Assembly (NCBI RefSeq): GCF_002896555.1
Contig: NZ_MNLH01000005.1
Coordinates: 1-64,000, forward strand
Direction of reading: 5' to 3'
From: Gardnerella coleohominis
GTDB taxonomy: Bacteria > Actinomycetota > Actinomycetes > Actinomycetales > Bifidobacteriaceae
Length of the DNA: 64,000 bases
Shown: positions 45,606 to 54,028 of the stretch, one piece after another
Layout of the letters: each line of letters begins with the position of its first letter
Numbering within the stretch: the first letter of the stretch is position 1
The notes under the pieces: generated by a model
Databases searched by the model: none
What the model was told of the DNA's origin: nothing
What the model saw: only the letters and a program-made list of their open reading frames with translations
Program-made: the position numbers and the translations under genes

Positions 45606-46196
45606 TTAGTTTTTACTGTTTTTATCCGTTTCATTCTTACTTGAATGAGATTTTATGTGTGTTATTAAATCTCTTAGGAACGAAATTGCTGGTAATGCCA
45701 ATGGCGTCCATGACCATTGGTTATTTGTAATAAGGAAAGCTATTAGTCCAGAAAGCAAGCATAAAACAAATAGTACAGCGCTTATCCATGTATTTCTTTT
45801 AGATGTTTCTATTTCTGCTTTAACAAGTTTGTCTTGTCGTTTAGACTCATCGACCGTAAAAGCATCTGCCTGATTAAGTATTCTTTCTTGTACATTCGTT
45901 GGGTACAAATTAAAACTTTCTGGATCTGGCAGTATTCCGCTCCATTCGTCGCTATAACCTAGAGTCTTGAGTGCAAATATAAGTGAAGCAGCTTGTTTTT
46001 CTTCAAAGGTAGTTGAATCTATTGTTTCGTTAATGTCATTTGACGTAATTCCGTCGACACTCCCAGCAGTATTCGAGTCATTCTTCGATTCATGATTTGT
46101 TTTTGAGCGTTCTTCATTGACGCCTGGCGATATTGTTCCAGCTTCTGAGTCTGATTCGCGCTCGGAATCGTCGGCATAATTGAAATCATTTTTCAC
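45606..46196 (-). CDS. DUF2335-like membrane protein
   Basis: A 196-residue protein. The first 60 residues are Ser/Asp/Asn-rich. Then ILPDPESFNLYPTNVQERIL and a coiled helix precede two C-terminal membrane helices (ISAVLFVLCLLSGLIAFLI and the WTPLALPAISF part), the DUF2335 layout. Function unknown. Its 3' end abuts the truncated methyltransferase. Confidence 0.6.
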   Translation of the reverse strand: MKNDFNYADDSERESDSEAGTISPGVNEERSKTNHESKNDSNTAGSVDGITSNDINETIDSTTFEEKQAASLIFALKTLGYSDEWSGILPDPESFNLYPTNVQERILNQADAFTVDESKRQDKLVKAEIETSKRNTWISAVLFVLCLLSGLIAFLITNNQWSWTPLALPAISFLRDLITHIKSHSSKNETDKNSKN

Positions 46197-46460
46197 AAAC
46201 TCCTACCTTTTGCTAGTGCGGTTTGATTCTCAAATGAGAATTTAATAGTTTACGCAATATAAAACAGTCTACACAATATAATGAAACTATTTTACATTAT
46301 TGTTTATTGCTTAGCTAGTGTATAACAAGATTGTTTTTGATTAAAGCAGTAATGTTTATTGAGTTATAAAAGTGATTGTGTTTTTGTTTTAACATTTTTA
46401 TCTCTGGTTTGTGTTGGCGTTGGTTGCGTATGCGTGTGTGTTTTGAGTGTTGAGTGTGTT
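46197..46460. other. intergenic, no gene seen
   Basis: AT-rich, then T/G-rich with gtgtgttttgagtgttgagtg. It holds the DUF2335 gene's promoter region; no clear boxes. Confidence 0.3.
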
Positions 46461-46512
46461 GCTTTCGGTTTTGTTTGCTACTAGGGACATTCAAAACCGA
46501 AAGCTTTTTGTT
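46461..46512. terminator. terminator-like hairpin
   Basis: gctttcggtttt (46461-46472) pairs perfectly with aaaaccgaaagc (46493-46504), followed by tttttg. The loop contains ctagggac, also seen at 2268-2275. Confidence 0.65.
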
Positions 46513-46798
46513 TTTCACTCTTTTTGTTTTGAACTGTTTTAGTCTATGATCCCTGTTTTTTTGTAGTGTTTTTGTTGTTTTGTATTATTATTTGTTGTTT
46601 TTTGGCCAAGGGTATAGTGTTATCAAATTTGTCAAATAAGCTATTGGATTTGTGTAGTTTGTAGTGAATTATTTAAGTTTGGTAGCGATTTGAAGGTAGT
46701 TATGTAAGTTTGCATGTAAGCCTGCGTGTAAGTAGTTATGTAGTCTTGCATGCAAGTTTGCATTGTTTGGAGAGAGTTTTAGGGGAGAGCTGGTTGCT

Positions 46799-47008
46799 GT
46801 GAAGTCAATATTTAGTAAGAATAATATTTTTATTCGCATGAGATCTATTAGTCCGGCATTGCGATGGGCTCTGGTTGGCTTATGTTTTTCTATGCTCGGC
46901 AATCAAGCGTATGAAGGATCGGTTTTGCCTATACTCGCGCTGATTTTTACCGCCGGTCTTCTTGTTGTTTTGCCGCAGCTACCAAACACGAGCTACGCTA
47001 CAGACTAG
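46799..47008 (+). CDS. small two-helix membrane protein
   Basis: 69 residues from the GTG at 46799 (aggggag lies 11 nt before it); an ATG at 46838 would give 56. Hydrophobic segments are ALRWALVGLCFSML and VLPILALIFTAGLLVVL. Resembles small conserved membrane proteins of bifidobacteria, function unknown. Confidence 0.45.
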   Translation: MKSIFSKNNIFIRMRSISPALRWALVGLCFSMLGNQAYEGSVLPILALIFTAGLLVVLPQLPNTSYATD

Positions 47009-47066
47009 GGATGTAGTTGTGATTTTGAGTATTCTAATTGTAGTCTATTTGCATAATTTAGTATTT

Positions 47067-47075
47067 GGGGGGGGG
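47067..47075. promoter_or_regulatory. nine-G tract upstream of the bacteriocin-like gene
   Basis: A run of nine G between TTGCAT (47049-47054) and GATAAC (47075-47080), spacing about 20 bp. The boxes are weak, but the layout resembles 589-618. The start codon is 167 nt further. Confidence 0.35.
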
Positions 47076-47241
47076 ATAACCCTATTCCTATTTGTTACAA
47101 GTAAAACTGAGAACACCTTATACATTTTATATATTATCAAAAATAACAACAACAATTGTATGGCAAAAAATTATGGAATAAGATGAGTACTAAACCTAAT
47201 GATAGGTCTTTTATATATTGTAATTACAAAGGAGAATTTCT

Positions 47242-47805
47242 ATGAAATGTCATATTTTTAAGTCTATTGCTGTAGTTGTTGCAGCATTATCAACCTGTAT
47301 TTCTCTGGTATCAACTGCTCAAGCTAGTGAGATAGTGGATAATGGACCAAGTGTTGTAGAAAGTAATGTCAGTGATGCGAATATAGATAATTATGCTAAG
47401 CGTCTTGAAATTATTTTTTCAAGGTATCTCAAGTTTAATAAAATTAATAAAAAATGGACTATAACACAAGCAGGGGAGTTTTCTCATGTTCCGAAAGAAG
47501 TGCTTGAGAATTTAATTCATAAGCTCAATGCAAATGCATCTGTTGATAAGATTTCGTCTAATGATAATCATGCAGTGCGTTCGAAGGATTATGCTAAATG
47601 TGTACTTGAAACTACTGGTCTAAGCAGCCTTATTGGAATATTTCATGGTGCTTTAACAAAGTTACTTGAAAATCAGCTTTGGAAGCAAGCTGCTATGTAT
47701 ATTTTAAAGGCAGTTGGTCCAGCCGCATTTAGAGGTGGAGCTGTGGCCCTAGCTGCAAGTTTAGCAGCTTCTGCTATTTGGTGTGCGACTCCGTGGAGTA
47801 AGTGA
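47242..47805 (+). CDS. secreted bacteriocin-like protein
   Basis: A 187-residue protein; the ATG follows aaaggag by 8 nt. Signal peptide about 1-29 (ends AQASE). The middle is charged. The C-terminal 70 residues are a conserved-looking hydrophobic module: YAKCVLETTGLSSLIGI, WKQAAMYILKAVG, RGGAVALAASLAASAIW and the end CATPWSK, with a Cys at each end that may form a bridge. From memory this resembles streptococcin A-M57-type bacteriocins of Gram-positive bacteria. A small membrane protein follows at once, as expected for immunity. Killing activity is inferred. Confidence 0.55.
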   Translation: MKCHIFKSIAVVVAALSTCISLVSTAQASEIVDNGPSVVESNVSDANIDNYAKRLEIIFSRYLKFNKINKKWTITQAGEFSHVPKEVLENLIHKLNANASVDKISSNDNHAVRSKDYAKCVLETTGLSSLIGIFHGALTKLLENQLWKQAAMYILKAVGPAAFRGGAVALAASLAASAIWCATPWSK

Positions 47806-47818
47806 GGAGAATATTCTT

Positions 47819-48064
47819 ATGTACAAGGTTCTTATGTTCGTGCTGAAGTTGGTTCTGTTTACAGCTGTGAATTTTATGTTCCTTTACTTGTCGATGGTGG
47901 TATTCGGCCATGATTTTGGTGTGATGTTCAAAACGTATGGGAATGCGCTCGGTCCGCTTATGTTCATGCTTGCTTTGATGACAACGATGTCGTTGCCTAA
48001 TGAAGGAACCATTTTTGAGGATAAGCGGCAAAAAAGTGTGTCTAAAAACCCGAGTTATCGTTGA
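47819..48064 (+). CDS. small membrane protein, candidate immunity partner
   Basis: 81 residues with two membrane helices (LMFVLKLVLFTAVNFMFLYL and the GPLMFMLALMTTM part) and a basic C-terminus. The ATG at 47819 follows gaggag; it is 13 nt after the bacteriocin-like gene. No family recognised. Immunity is inferred from position, size and topology. Confidence 0.55.
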   Translation: MYKVLMFVLKLVLFTAVNFMFLYLSMVVFGHDFGVMFKTYGNALGPLMFMLALMTTMSLPNEGTIFEDKRQKSVSKNPSYR

Positions 48065-48134
48065 AATACCACGGAAAACTCGCTGTTATTAAGCTAAAAA
48101 AGCTTAACATTCAGCATTACTTGACATTGAAAAC

Positions 48135-48215
48135 AAAAGGGGCTTAAAAGATAATCGTGCTATTACTGCATAAAATACTTAAGAAATTATCATAAGCCCC
48201 TTTTCGGCCTATAGA
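48135..48215. terminator. long hairpin after the bacteriocin-like pair
   Basis: aaaaggggctta (48135-48146) pairs with taagcccctttt (48193-48204), with an inner gataat/attatc stem. The arm also matches the end of the IS3 remnant at 50213 (ccaaaaggggctta), so it may derive from an IS end. Confidence 0.5.
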
Positions 48216-48367
48216 CCTTCTTTTTAGTTTTAATGCAATAAATTTAATATTCCTAATTTTATTTTCAAAAATCACTAGATTGGTTTTATATATTTTTTGA
48301 AATAAAAACTATTCTATACAAAGCTTAAAATGCACTCATCTAATCATCCCTTGAATCATCTCACGTG

Positions 48368-48529
48368 CTACGAAGCATCATCAGAAGATGACTGGACGAA
48401 CGAGTAGGTATTGAAGAAAGCCAACCAAGCTTGTGTTGGCTTCGCCTTGTCGCTGCCATCATTGCGTTGAACCGCACCATCAGATGCGGCAATTAACCAA
48501 CCGAGCAAAGCGTCTAAAGCAGCAATGAT
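48368..48529 (-). pseudogene. short 3' gene fragment, unidentified
   Basis: On the minus strand 53 codons read as a sensible protein end (ALDALLGWLIAASDGAVQ, then TQAWLAFFNTYSFVQS, stop), with higher GC than the surroundings and stops directly upstream. Likely the tail of a lost gene. Family not recognised. Confidence 0.4.
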
Positions 48530-48548
48530 CTACTAATACTGTGACATT

Positions 48549-48576
48549 TTGACATTCAAAGAAGTTTGTGTATAAT
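48549..48576 (+). promoter_or_regulatory. consensus promoter of amidase gene 2
   Basis: TTGACA (48549-48554), 16-bp spacer, TATAAT (48571-48576): both boxes are perfect, so expression should be strong. Confidence 0.75.
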
Positions 48577-48617
48577 ATATAATTGTGTTGTTGTAATTAA
48601 TTCAAAGGAGTAATATT

Positions 48618-49628
48618 ATGAAACACAAATCCACAGTAAAAATGTGTGCATTTTGCCTATTGTTTACAATTGGAATATTTCCATCAATGGCATCCGCATC
48701 CCCGCCTCACAGTGAAGACTTTCTTGCCAATCAAGAAACTGCAACTAATACTGTTAAGTTCCAAGGGAAGACTTTATATTTATTAGATACCTATGTCAAT
48801 GGCGATGCTGCCAAGGCTAAATATGTTGCTCTCTACGCGAGTGACCTCAGAGCTGCTCAAACCAAATATTCTCTACCAGAACTAACCGTCGACACAGCAT
48901 CTATGTACAAACAGATTATTATTACTGAAGTTTTGGATGGCCGTCCAGATTTACAACCATTGGTTCAATTTCTTGATGTTTATGAAAACCCTAAAGAGAA
49001 CTCACAAATTATCGAACAGTTAGATGCGTTCAATCTTAAGATTTCCGAAGGTGAGCTTTCTAAAGACGATGGTATTGCTCTCGCAAAAATGTGGATTCCA
49101 ACCAAGCCTAAAAATGGGAATGATAGACCAGTTTATGCTTTGCGAAATTCCGGTATCGACCTTAGTAAGGCTCGCGCTTATGCCGAGAAGTGGGCAACAG
49201 GGATTAATGGCAAATATGGTGAGGAAAAGAAATGGTATGGTGCCCCTGTTGACTGCACTAATTTTGCTTCGCAGATCCTACACGCCGGTGGTGTACCAAT
49301 GGATACCTATAATGATCAAAATAAAGGATGGTGGTGGAAATCGAAGGGAGATCGCTCTACATCATGGGTGAATGCCAATGTTTTCAAAAACTACATGGGG
49401 TCTGGTTATAGCACAAAGCACTGGGATAGTTTCGTGTCTAATGTGCGTAGTGGAGATTTCATTGCTGTAGACTTCACAAGTGATGGGACTGTAGATCATG
49501 TGGGCTTCGTCCACACCAAGAGCGGTAGAAAGTTGCGGATTGCACAACATACCAACAACTACCTTAAATGGAATGGCGGATGGCCAGATTCAAATGGCAG
49601 AGGAACGTACTATCGTGTCCGCCGCTAA
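48618..49628 (+). CDS. secreted amidase-domain protein (Amidase_6 type), copy 2
   Basis: A 336-residue paralogue of the protein at 40725-41753, collinear over the whole length. Signal peptide about 1-28 (ends MASASP). The pair Cys 213 (DCTNFASQIL) and His 294 (DHVGFVH) is kept. Shared segments include YSLPELT, WWWK and the end YYRVRR. The start follows aaaggag. It has higher GC and a consensus promoter, so it was probably gained separately rather than by recent duplication. A membrane protein gene overlaps its 3' end. Confidence 0.78.
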   Translation: MKHKSTVKMCAFCLLFTIGIFPSMASASPPHSEDFLANQETATNTVKFQGKTLYLLDTYVNGDAAKAKYVALYASDLRAAQTKYSLPELTVDTASMYKQIIITEVLDGRPDLQPLVQFLDVYENPKENSQIIEQLDAFNLKISEGELSKDDGIALAKMWIPTKPKNGNDRPVYALRNSGIDLSKARAYAEKWATGINGKYGEEKKWYGAPVDCTNFASQILHAGGVPMDTYNDQNKGWWWKSKGDRSTSWVNANVFKNYMGSGYSTKHWDSFVSNVRSGDFIAVDFTSDGTVDHVGFVHTKSGRKLRIAQHTNNYLKWNGGWPDSNGRGTYYRVRR

Positions 49629-50019
49629 AGGTAATAGGCTACAGCTAATACCCCTAATAGCTGTGCTAGCAGGCCTAGGAATACTAGTTTATCGCTTCTG
49701 GTTGAACACCTCTGCTCTGTACGCTCCATTCTACGCTCTCATGGCGTGCGGGGTTGTTGGTGCGTTGATTCAGTTATTGGTTGCAATAACAACTACTTGT
49801 TTGTACCGCAGAAAAGTTATAGCTATCGTGGATGTGACAGTGATTATAATTACATTGTTGATTATTCTATTTGGCGATTATATAGCATGCAGTGTGCTGA
49901 AATTGCCTGTTGTTAGCTATGCTTGGAGCCCTGGAACGCAGATTAACACCGTTGCTACAATCTTGTCCGGTGCTGTGGTGACATTCCTAGCATTCTGGGA
50001 ACAACGCAAAATAAAGTGA
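49615..50019 (+). CDS. membrane protein paired with amidase 2
   Basis: A 134-residue protein with four membrane helices. GTG at 49615 is preferred (aggaa 9 nt upstream); an ATG at 49594 is possible. It overlaps the amidase gene by 14 nt. The loop LPVVSYAWSPGTQINTV and following helix match the first half of the membrane protein at 41798-42733. The second half is absent, so it is either a single-unit form or truncated. Confidence 0.65.
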   Translation: MSAAKGNRLQLIPLIAVLAGLGILVYRFWLNTSALYAPFYALMACGVVGALIQLLVAITTTCLYRRKVIAIVDVTVIIITLLIILFGDYIACSVLKLPVVSYAWSPGTQINTVATILSGAVVTFLAFWEQRKIK

Positions 50020-50212
50020 CAGTAAAACCATATGAAAAATCTACAGTTAGGTATATTCTTGCGCATTCGATGACTAGTTTTTCTCATAAGGGAATGTAGT
50101 ACCGATTGCTATATACCTGCCAGATTCTAGGCGAATAACCTTTGTGCTATTCGCCTAGATTTTTATATATTCTCATCACTGCGAGTGCTATTGCGTCTCA
50201 TGAGATATAGGC

Positions 50213-51071
50213 CAAAAGGGGCTTAGGACAGTTTTTAGACATTTTGTGCAACTATAGCACGATGTTCCGTAATTGTCTTTCCATTAAGACCTGTTTTAAT
50301 TCTGTGGTTGTTGTAAAAATCAATGTAAGTATGAATAGCTTTACGTAATTCTTCTGTACTATCCCAGTTAAGTGGATAATACATTTCTGTTTTCATTCGT
50401 CCAAAAAAGCCTTCACAGGCAGCATTATCTCAACTGTTTCCTTTTCTTGACATGGAGCGTGTAATACCAAGACCTTCTAATCTCTCAATCCACCTGCCAC
50501 CTCTATAGTGATTTCCTCTATCGGTATGAATAGCTAAGCTTTTACATTCTGTAGTGTCGAGGGTAGATAAAGACCCTTCTAACATTTCATCTTCAAGACA
50601 CTGATATGGGTGGTTTGAAAGAGCGTAAGAGACCACTTTACCATCAAAACAGTCAATCATAGGGCTTAAATAGAGTTTTGACTCTTTTGCTGAAAACTCA
50701 GTAATGTCTGTAAGCCAAATCTTATTAGGTGAATTTGCATGAAAATTATTATTAACGATGTTACTGCATGCGGGAGTAATTTCTCCTATGTAACTTGAAT
50801 AGCGTCTTTTACGCCTGGCATATCTAATCTCAATTAACTCTTCTTTCATGAGCCGTCTTACTACTTTTTCAGATACTTTAATACCTTTAGTTCTCAACAC
50901 TAACCATATTCTAGGAGAGTCATAAGTAAAGAAGTTTTCTTCTGCAATCTTGTGTATGCAACCTCGTATATGTGCGTATTTGTCAGTTTTTTTTTGAAGA
51001 GCCTTTTTAGCATAGTAATAACTTGAACGCTTTATCTGAAGTGTTTTAATCAGAAGCTCTAAAGGTAACAC
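50213..51071 (-). mobile_element. remnant of a second IS3-family element
   Basis: Contains only the orfB part and one end (ccaaaaggggcttaggacag). The orfA half is missing on the right. It is unrelated in sequence to the element at 9354-10842. Confidence 0.75.
50235..51071 (-). pseudogene. IS3-family transposase OrfB with in-frame TGA
   Basis: A DDE transposase: D in LTDITEF, D in HTDRGNH, and after an in-frame TGA (complement of 50428-50430) the Glu in CEGFFGRMK. The TGA stands in the motif MSRKGNS-x-DNAACEG, where Trp, Leu or Tyr is usual. The rest is intact to a TAA at 50235. Other Trp codons in the gene are TGG, so this is a nonsense mutation rather than another code. OrfA is lost. Not functional. 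Confidence 0.85.
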
Positions 51072-51128
51072 TAAAAGTAGTTAGGCCTATAACACTTTTT
51101 GCGGAGTGAGGATTTCTGATATTAATAC

Positions 51129-51212
51129 GGTTGGGATTATATTAGATTTGTTGGGATTGTATTAAATACAGTTGGGACTTTATTAGCCACGGTTGGGACT
51201 CTATTAGAGCGT
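51129..51212. repeat. four tandem 21-bp repeats
   Basis: Units ggttgggactctattaga start at about 51129, 51149, 51170 and 51191, each with small changes. They lie in the non-coding border between the IS remnant and the phage module. They could be protein-binding sites of the phage or plasmid type. Confidence 0.7.
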
Positions 51213-51592
51213 GGCTAATGCTCGTTTTGTTTTCTAAAACGAGTGTTGTTTAACGAGAAGGGGGGTGAAAACATTGTTAACGCTTAAACCTCAAAGCACG
51301 TAGCTTTCAAGGCAAGTGTGGTTTTTACATGTCAAACTGTTATAAAAACGAGATTATTCCACTCTTTTTTACACTCATGATACGGGTTTTAAGAAAGAGC
51401 GGGTAAATGTTATAAGAATTTTTGGAACAATTAACAAGATTGTGGTTAATGATTAATCAATAAGACACTACTAATAAACAGTTAAAGCCTGATTAGCTAT
51501 AGGGCGATGAGATACGTCAATAGGATCCTCATGGTTTTTTCATGACTCCTATGAAGTACCTCTATTCTACTATGGCTGTTTTTCAGGTATTA
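51213..51592. other. non-coding leader region of the phage module
   Basis: Contains ggctaatgctcgttttgttttctaaaacgagtg-like short stems (ctcgtttt/aaaacgag at 51222-51242), and no supported gene. No integrase or repressor is seen. Confidence 0.35.
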
Positions 51593-51627
51593 GAGTCGGT
51601 ACTTCATAAAGTATCGGCTCTTTTTTG
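51593..51627 (+). terminator. terminator before the sigma-like gene
   Basis: gagtcggtact pairs with agtatcggctc (two G-T type pairs), followed by six T. Confidence 0.7.
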
Positions 51628-51668
51628 TATGTGTCTTCACCCTACCGCTGCAGGCGGGAAGGGTGAGC

Positions 51669-52301
51669 ATGAGGACTCGCAAAACTAATAGCAACGATCG
51701 AGCAACATATAAGTATACAAGTTGTGTTCGTAATGAAGATGGTAGTTATAGTGAAGAAACTATCGAAATCAAGCCGGGCGAAAATGGTGTCACTCAAGCG
51801 GATATTAAAATGCTTCACTCAATGGATGACAGTGAGGTTTACTACAACAATAAGAACCTGCGTCCAGGTAGAACTGCTGAAGAAAAAGCTGAGATTAGGG
51901 CGTGGAAAGAAGAATATATCCGGCGTTTTAATCTTAAGCACGGTTATGAGCCTAACAAGGATGATGTTGAGTATGCTGCTGAAGAGCATTTTCCACGTAA
52001 CTATAATCTTTCGCTTGACTTCGATGCAGATGGTGAGCTTGAAGTAGATAAAAGTCATCTTGCTGAAGCTCTCAGTACTACTGATGATTATGGTTTTATT
52101 ACCAACGATTATGGTTTTGAAATGTCAGAGAGAACAGAATCTATGCTTTCAGTGCTGACAGATAAGCAGAGTCAAGTAGTAAAACTGATGTTTGTTGAAG
52201 GATACACTCAATCAGAGATTGCGAGCATGCTTGGTATTTCGTCTGCTGGCGTGAAAAAGCATTTGGATAAGGCTCTCGAAAAGCTTAGAAAAACGCGTTA
52301 A
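51669..52301 (+). CDS. phage sigma-70-like regulator
   Basis: A 210-residue protein; ATG at 51669 chosen (ggaaggg 5 nt before). Only the C-terminus is family-typical: LTDKQSQVVKLMFVEGYTQ and SEIASMLGISSAGVKKHLDK, the region 4 HTH of sigma-70 factors. The first 140 residues are acidic and unassigned. Such proteins open the early or replication module of phages and integrative elements of Firmicutes. Confidence 0.75.
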   Translation: MRTRKTNSNDRATYKYTSCVRNEDGSYSEETIEIKPGENGVTQADIKMLHSMDDSEVYYNNKNLRPGRTAEEKAEIRAWKEEYIRRFNLKHGYEPNKDDVEYAAEEHFPRNYNLSLDFDADGELEVDKSHLAEALSTTDDYGFITNDYGFEMSERTESMLSVLTDKQSQVVKLMFVEGYTQSEIASMLGISSAGVKKHLDKALEKLRKTR

Positions 52302-52320
52302 AAAATTCTAGAAATTTTTT

Positions 52321-52383
52321 AGGAGGAGGTTAAAAACTCCTCCTTTTTCTTTGCCTGTGATGTGTAAGGAAGAAACCCCTTAC
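52321..52383 (+). terminator. terminator plus second hairpin (phage motif, copy 1)
   Basis: aggaggag/ctcctcct with a T run, then the shared word ctttttctttgcctgtgat (52343-52361) and a second stem gtaagg/ccttac. The same layout recurs at 57718-57778. Confidence 0.7.
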
Positions 52384-52401
52384 AGAAAGGAGGCAAAACT
52401 C

Positions 52402-52581
52402 GTGAAACACAAGATCGTTATTAACGTCACCGGTGAAAACGGTGAGAAGAAACAGGTTCTACGTGGAGCTGTGATGCGATTACCTAAGCGTTTTATCCGC
52501 TGGCTGTTTGGTGATTACTCGCAAGTCTACCTATTAGATCCCGGAAAGAGCGTTCAGTCAGTTGATGTCAAAGAAGTTTAA
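52402..52581 (+). CDS. small phage protein of unknown function
   Basis: 59 residues from a GTG at 52402 with gaaaggaggc before it. Beta-strand-rich start (KHKIVINVTGENGEKK) and a basic middle (RLPKRFIRWLFG). Not recognised. Confidence 0.6.
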   Translation: MKHKIVINVTGENGEKKQVLRGAVMRLPKRFIRWLFGDYSQVYLLDPGKSVQSVDVKEV

Positions 52582-52592
52582 GGAGGAAAACC

Positions 52593-52901
52593 GTGAACAA
52601 GGAAATATTGAGAGAAGTCATCAAAGACTTGGAAAACTTAACAGCTCATCTTAAAGCACTATTTGATGATGCTGGTGCTTCTGGTGCTGGTTGTAAAGAA
52701 ACAGCTCTTAATAATAAGGAGTCTGTTAAAAAGGTGAGTTTAGAGGATGTGCGAGCGGTTTTAGCAAAGCTTAGCCAGATGGGAAAGACAGCTGATGTGA
52801 AGAAACTCATCGTTAAGCACGGTGCGCAAAAGCTATCGGATGTTCCTGAAAGCGAGTATGAGAGCCTATTGCATGAAGCGGAGGGAATTAAAGGTGACTA
52901 A
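52593..52901 (+). CDS. small phage protein, helical
   Basis: 102 residues from a GTG at 52593 with aaggagg before it. N-terminal helix (REVIKDLENLTAHLKALF), then SLEDVRAVLAKLSQMGKTAD, a lipoyl- or SAP-like helix pair. The same kind of small gene precedes DUF2800 in many Firmicutes prophages. Function unknown. It overlaps the next gene by 8 nt. Confidence 0.65.
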   Translation: MNKEILREVIKDLENLTAHLKALFDDAGASGAGCKETALNNKESVKKVSLEDVRAVLAKLSQMGKTADVKKLIVKHGAQKLSDVPESEYESLLHEAEGIKGD

Positions 52902-54024
52902 GCATGCTTTACTTTCACCGTCTTCTGCTCACAGGTGGATTAAGTGTACTCCTAGTGCTGTTTTAGAAGAAAAGTTTGAAAACACTACTTCTGCTGCAGC
53001 AAAGGAAGGAACGGCAGCACACGCGTGGTGTGAGTACAAGCTGAATAAGTTTCTTAACCGTCCGTGTGAAAAACCGTTAACCGAGTATGACTCAAGTGAG
53101 ATGCAGGAATGCTCGGATGCTTACGTGGATTTCGTGTTGGAAAAATACGAGCAGGCAAAACTTAACTGTCAAGATCCTATTATTCTCATCGAGCAGAAAG
53201 TTGATTTTTCAGCTTACGTGCCGGACGGGTTTGGTACAGCGGACTGCATTATTGTAGGCGAAAAAACTCTGCAGGTTATCGACTTTAAGTACGGTCAAGG
53301 CGTGCTGGTTGATGCTTACGAGAATCCTCAGATGAAATGCTACGCTCTTGGAGCTTTAACGCTTTTCGACAGCTTGTACGAGATTCAAACTGTTGAGATG
53401 AGTATTTTTCAGCCAAGACGTGACAACGTATCAACTTTCACACTACCTGTCGCGGAGCTTATTTCTTGGGCTGAAAGCGTGCTTAAACCTAAAGCAGAGC
53501 TTGCTATTAAAGGCGAAGGCGAATTTGAAGCCGGAGACTGGTGCAGATTTTGCAGAGCAAAAGCCACGTGCCGTAAACGTGCGGAAGAAAACCTTAAACT
53601 TGCAGAACTTGAGTTCAAAGAGCCATCTGTTTTAACAGATAGTGAGATTGAAGAAGTGCTCACGCTTATCCCACAGTTAACAAAGTGGGCTGATGATGTT
53701 TTAGCTTACGCCACAGATTCCGCTATAAACCATGGTAAAGAGTGGTCTGGTTTCAAACTCGTAGAAGGCAGATCAGTTCGCAAGTTTAAGGACGAGACAG
53801 CTGTTATTGAGAAAGCAAAAGCTCATGGCTTTACCGACATTTTCAAAACTAGTCTTATCGGTTTAACAGAAATGCAAAAGCTGATGGGCAAGAAAAAATT
53901 TGAGGATATTCTGGGCGACCTCATTATAAAACCGTCCGGAAAACTTACGCTCGTACCAGACTCGGATAAGCGGGCAAAAGTTAACGTAACAAATGTAAAC
54001 CAAGAATTCAAAAAGGAGAATTAG
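52894..54024 (+). CDS. DUF2800 phage nuclease (Cas4/RecB-like)
   Basis: A 376-residue protein; GTG at 52894 chosen (ggaggg upstream; family start ALLSPSSAHRWIKCTPSA). It has a PD-(D/E)XK-type core: FGTADCIIV, then LQVIDFKYGQG. C-terminal Cys residues WCRFCRAKATC with another Cys further N-terminal could hold an iron-sulfur cluster as in Cas4. Expected role is 5' or 3' resection in phage recombination or replication. Next to DUF2815 and polymerase, as in many prophages. Confidence 0.8.
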   Translation: MTKHALLSPSSAHRWIKCTPSAVLEEKFENTTSAAAKEGTAAHAWCEYKLNKFLNRPCEKPLTEYDSSEMQECSDAYVDFVLEKYEQAKLNCQDPIILIEQKVDFSAYVPDGFGTADCIIVGEKTLQVIDFKYGQGVLVDAYENPQMKCYALGALTLFDSLYEIQTVEMSIFQPRRDNVSTFTLPVAELISWAESVLKPKAELAIKGEGEFEAGDWCRFCRAKATCRKRAEENLKLAELEFKEPSVLTDSEIEEVLTLIPQLTKWADDVLAYATDSAINHGKEWSGFKLVEGRSVRKFKDETAVIEKAKAHGFTDIFKTSLIGLTEMQKLMGKKKFEDILGDLIIKPSGKLTLVPDSDKRAKVNVTNVNQEFKKEN

Positions 54025-54028
54025 TACT

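Noticed and set aside
50428..50430. TGA read as Trp or selenocysteine
   Set aside because: Other Trp codons in the gene are TGG, no SECIS-like element was seen, and the element is decayed.
51129..51212. 21-bp repeats as CRISPR
   Set aside because: No spacers between units.
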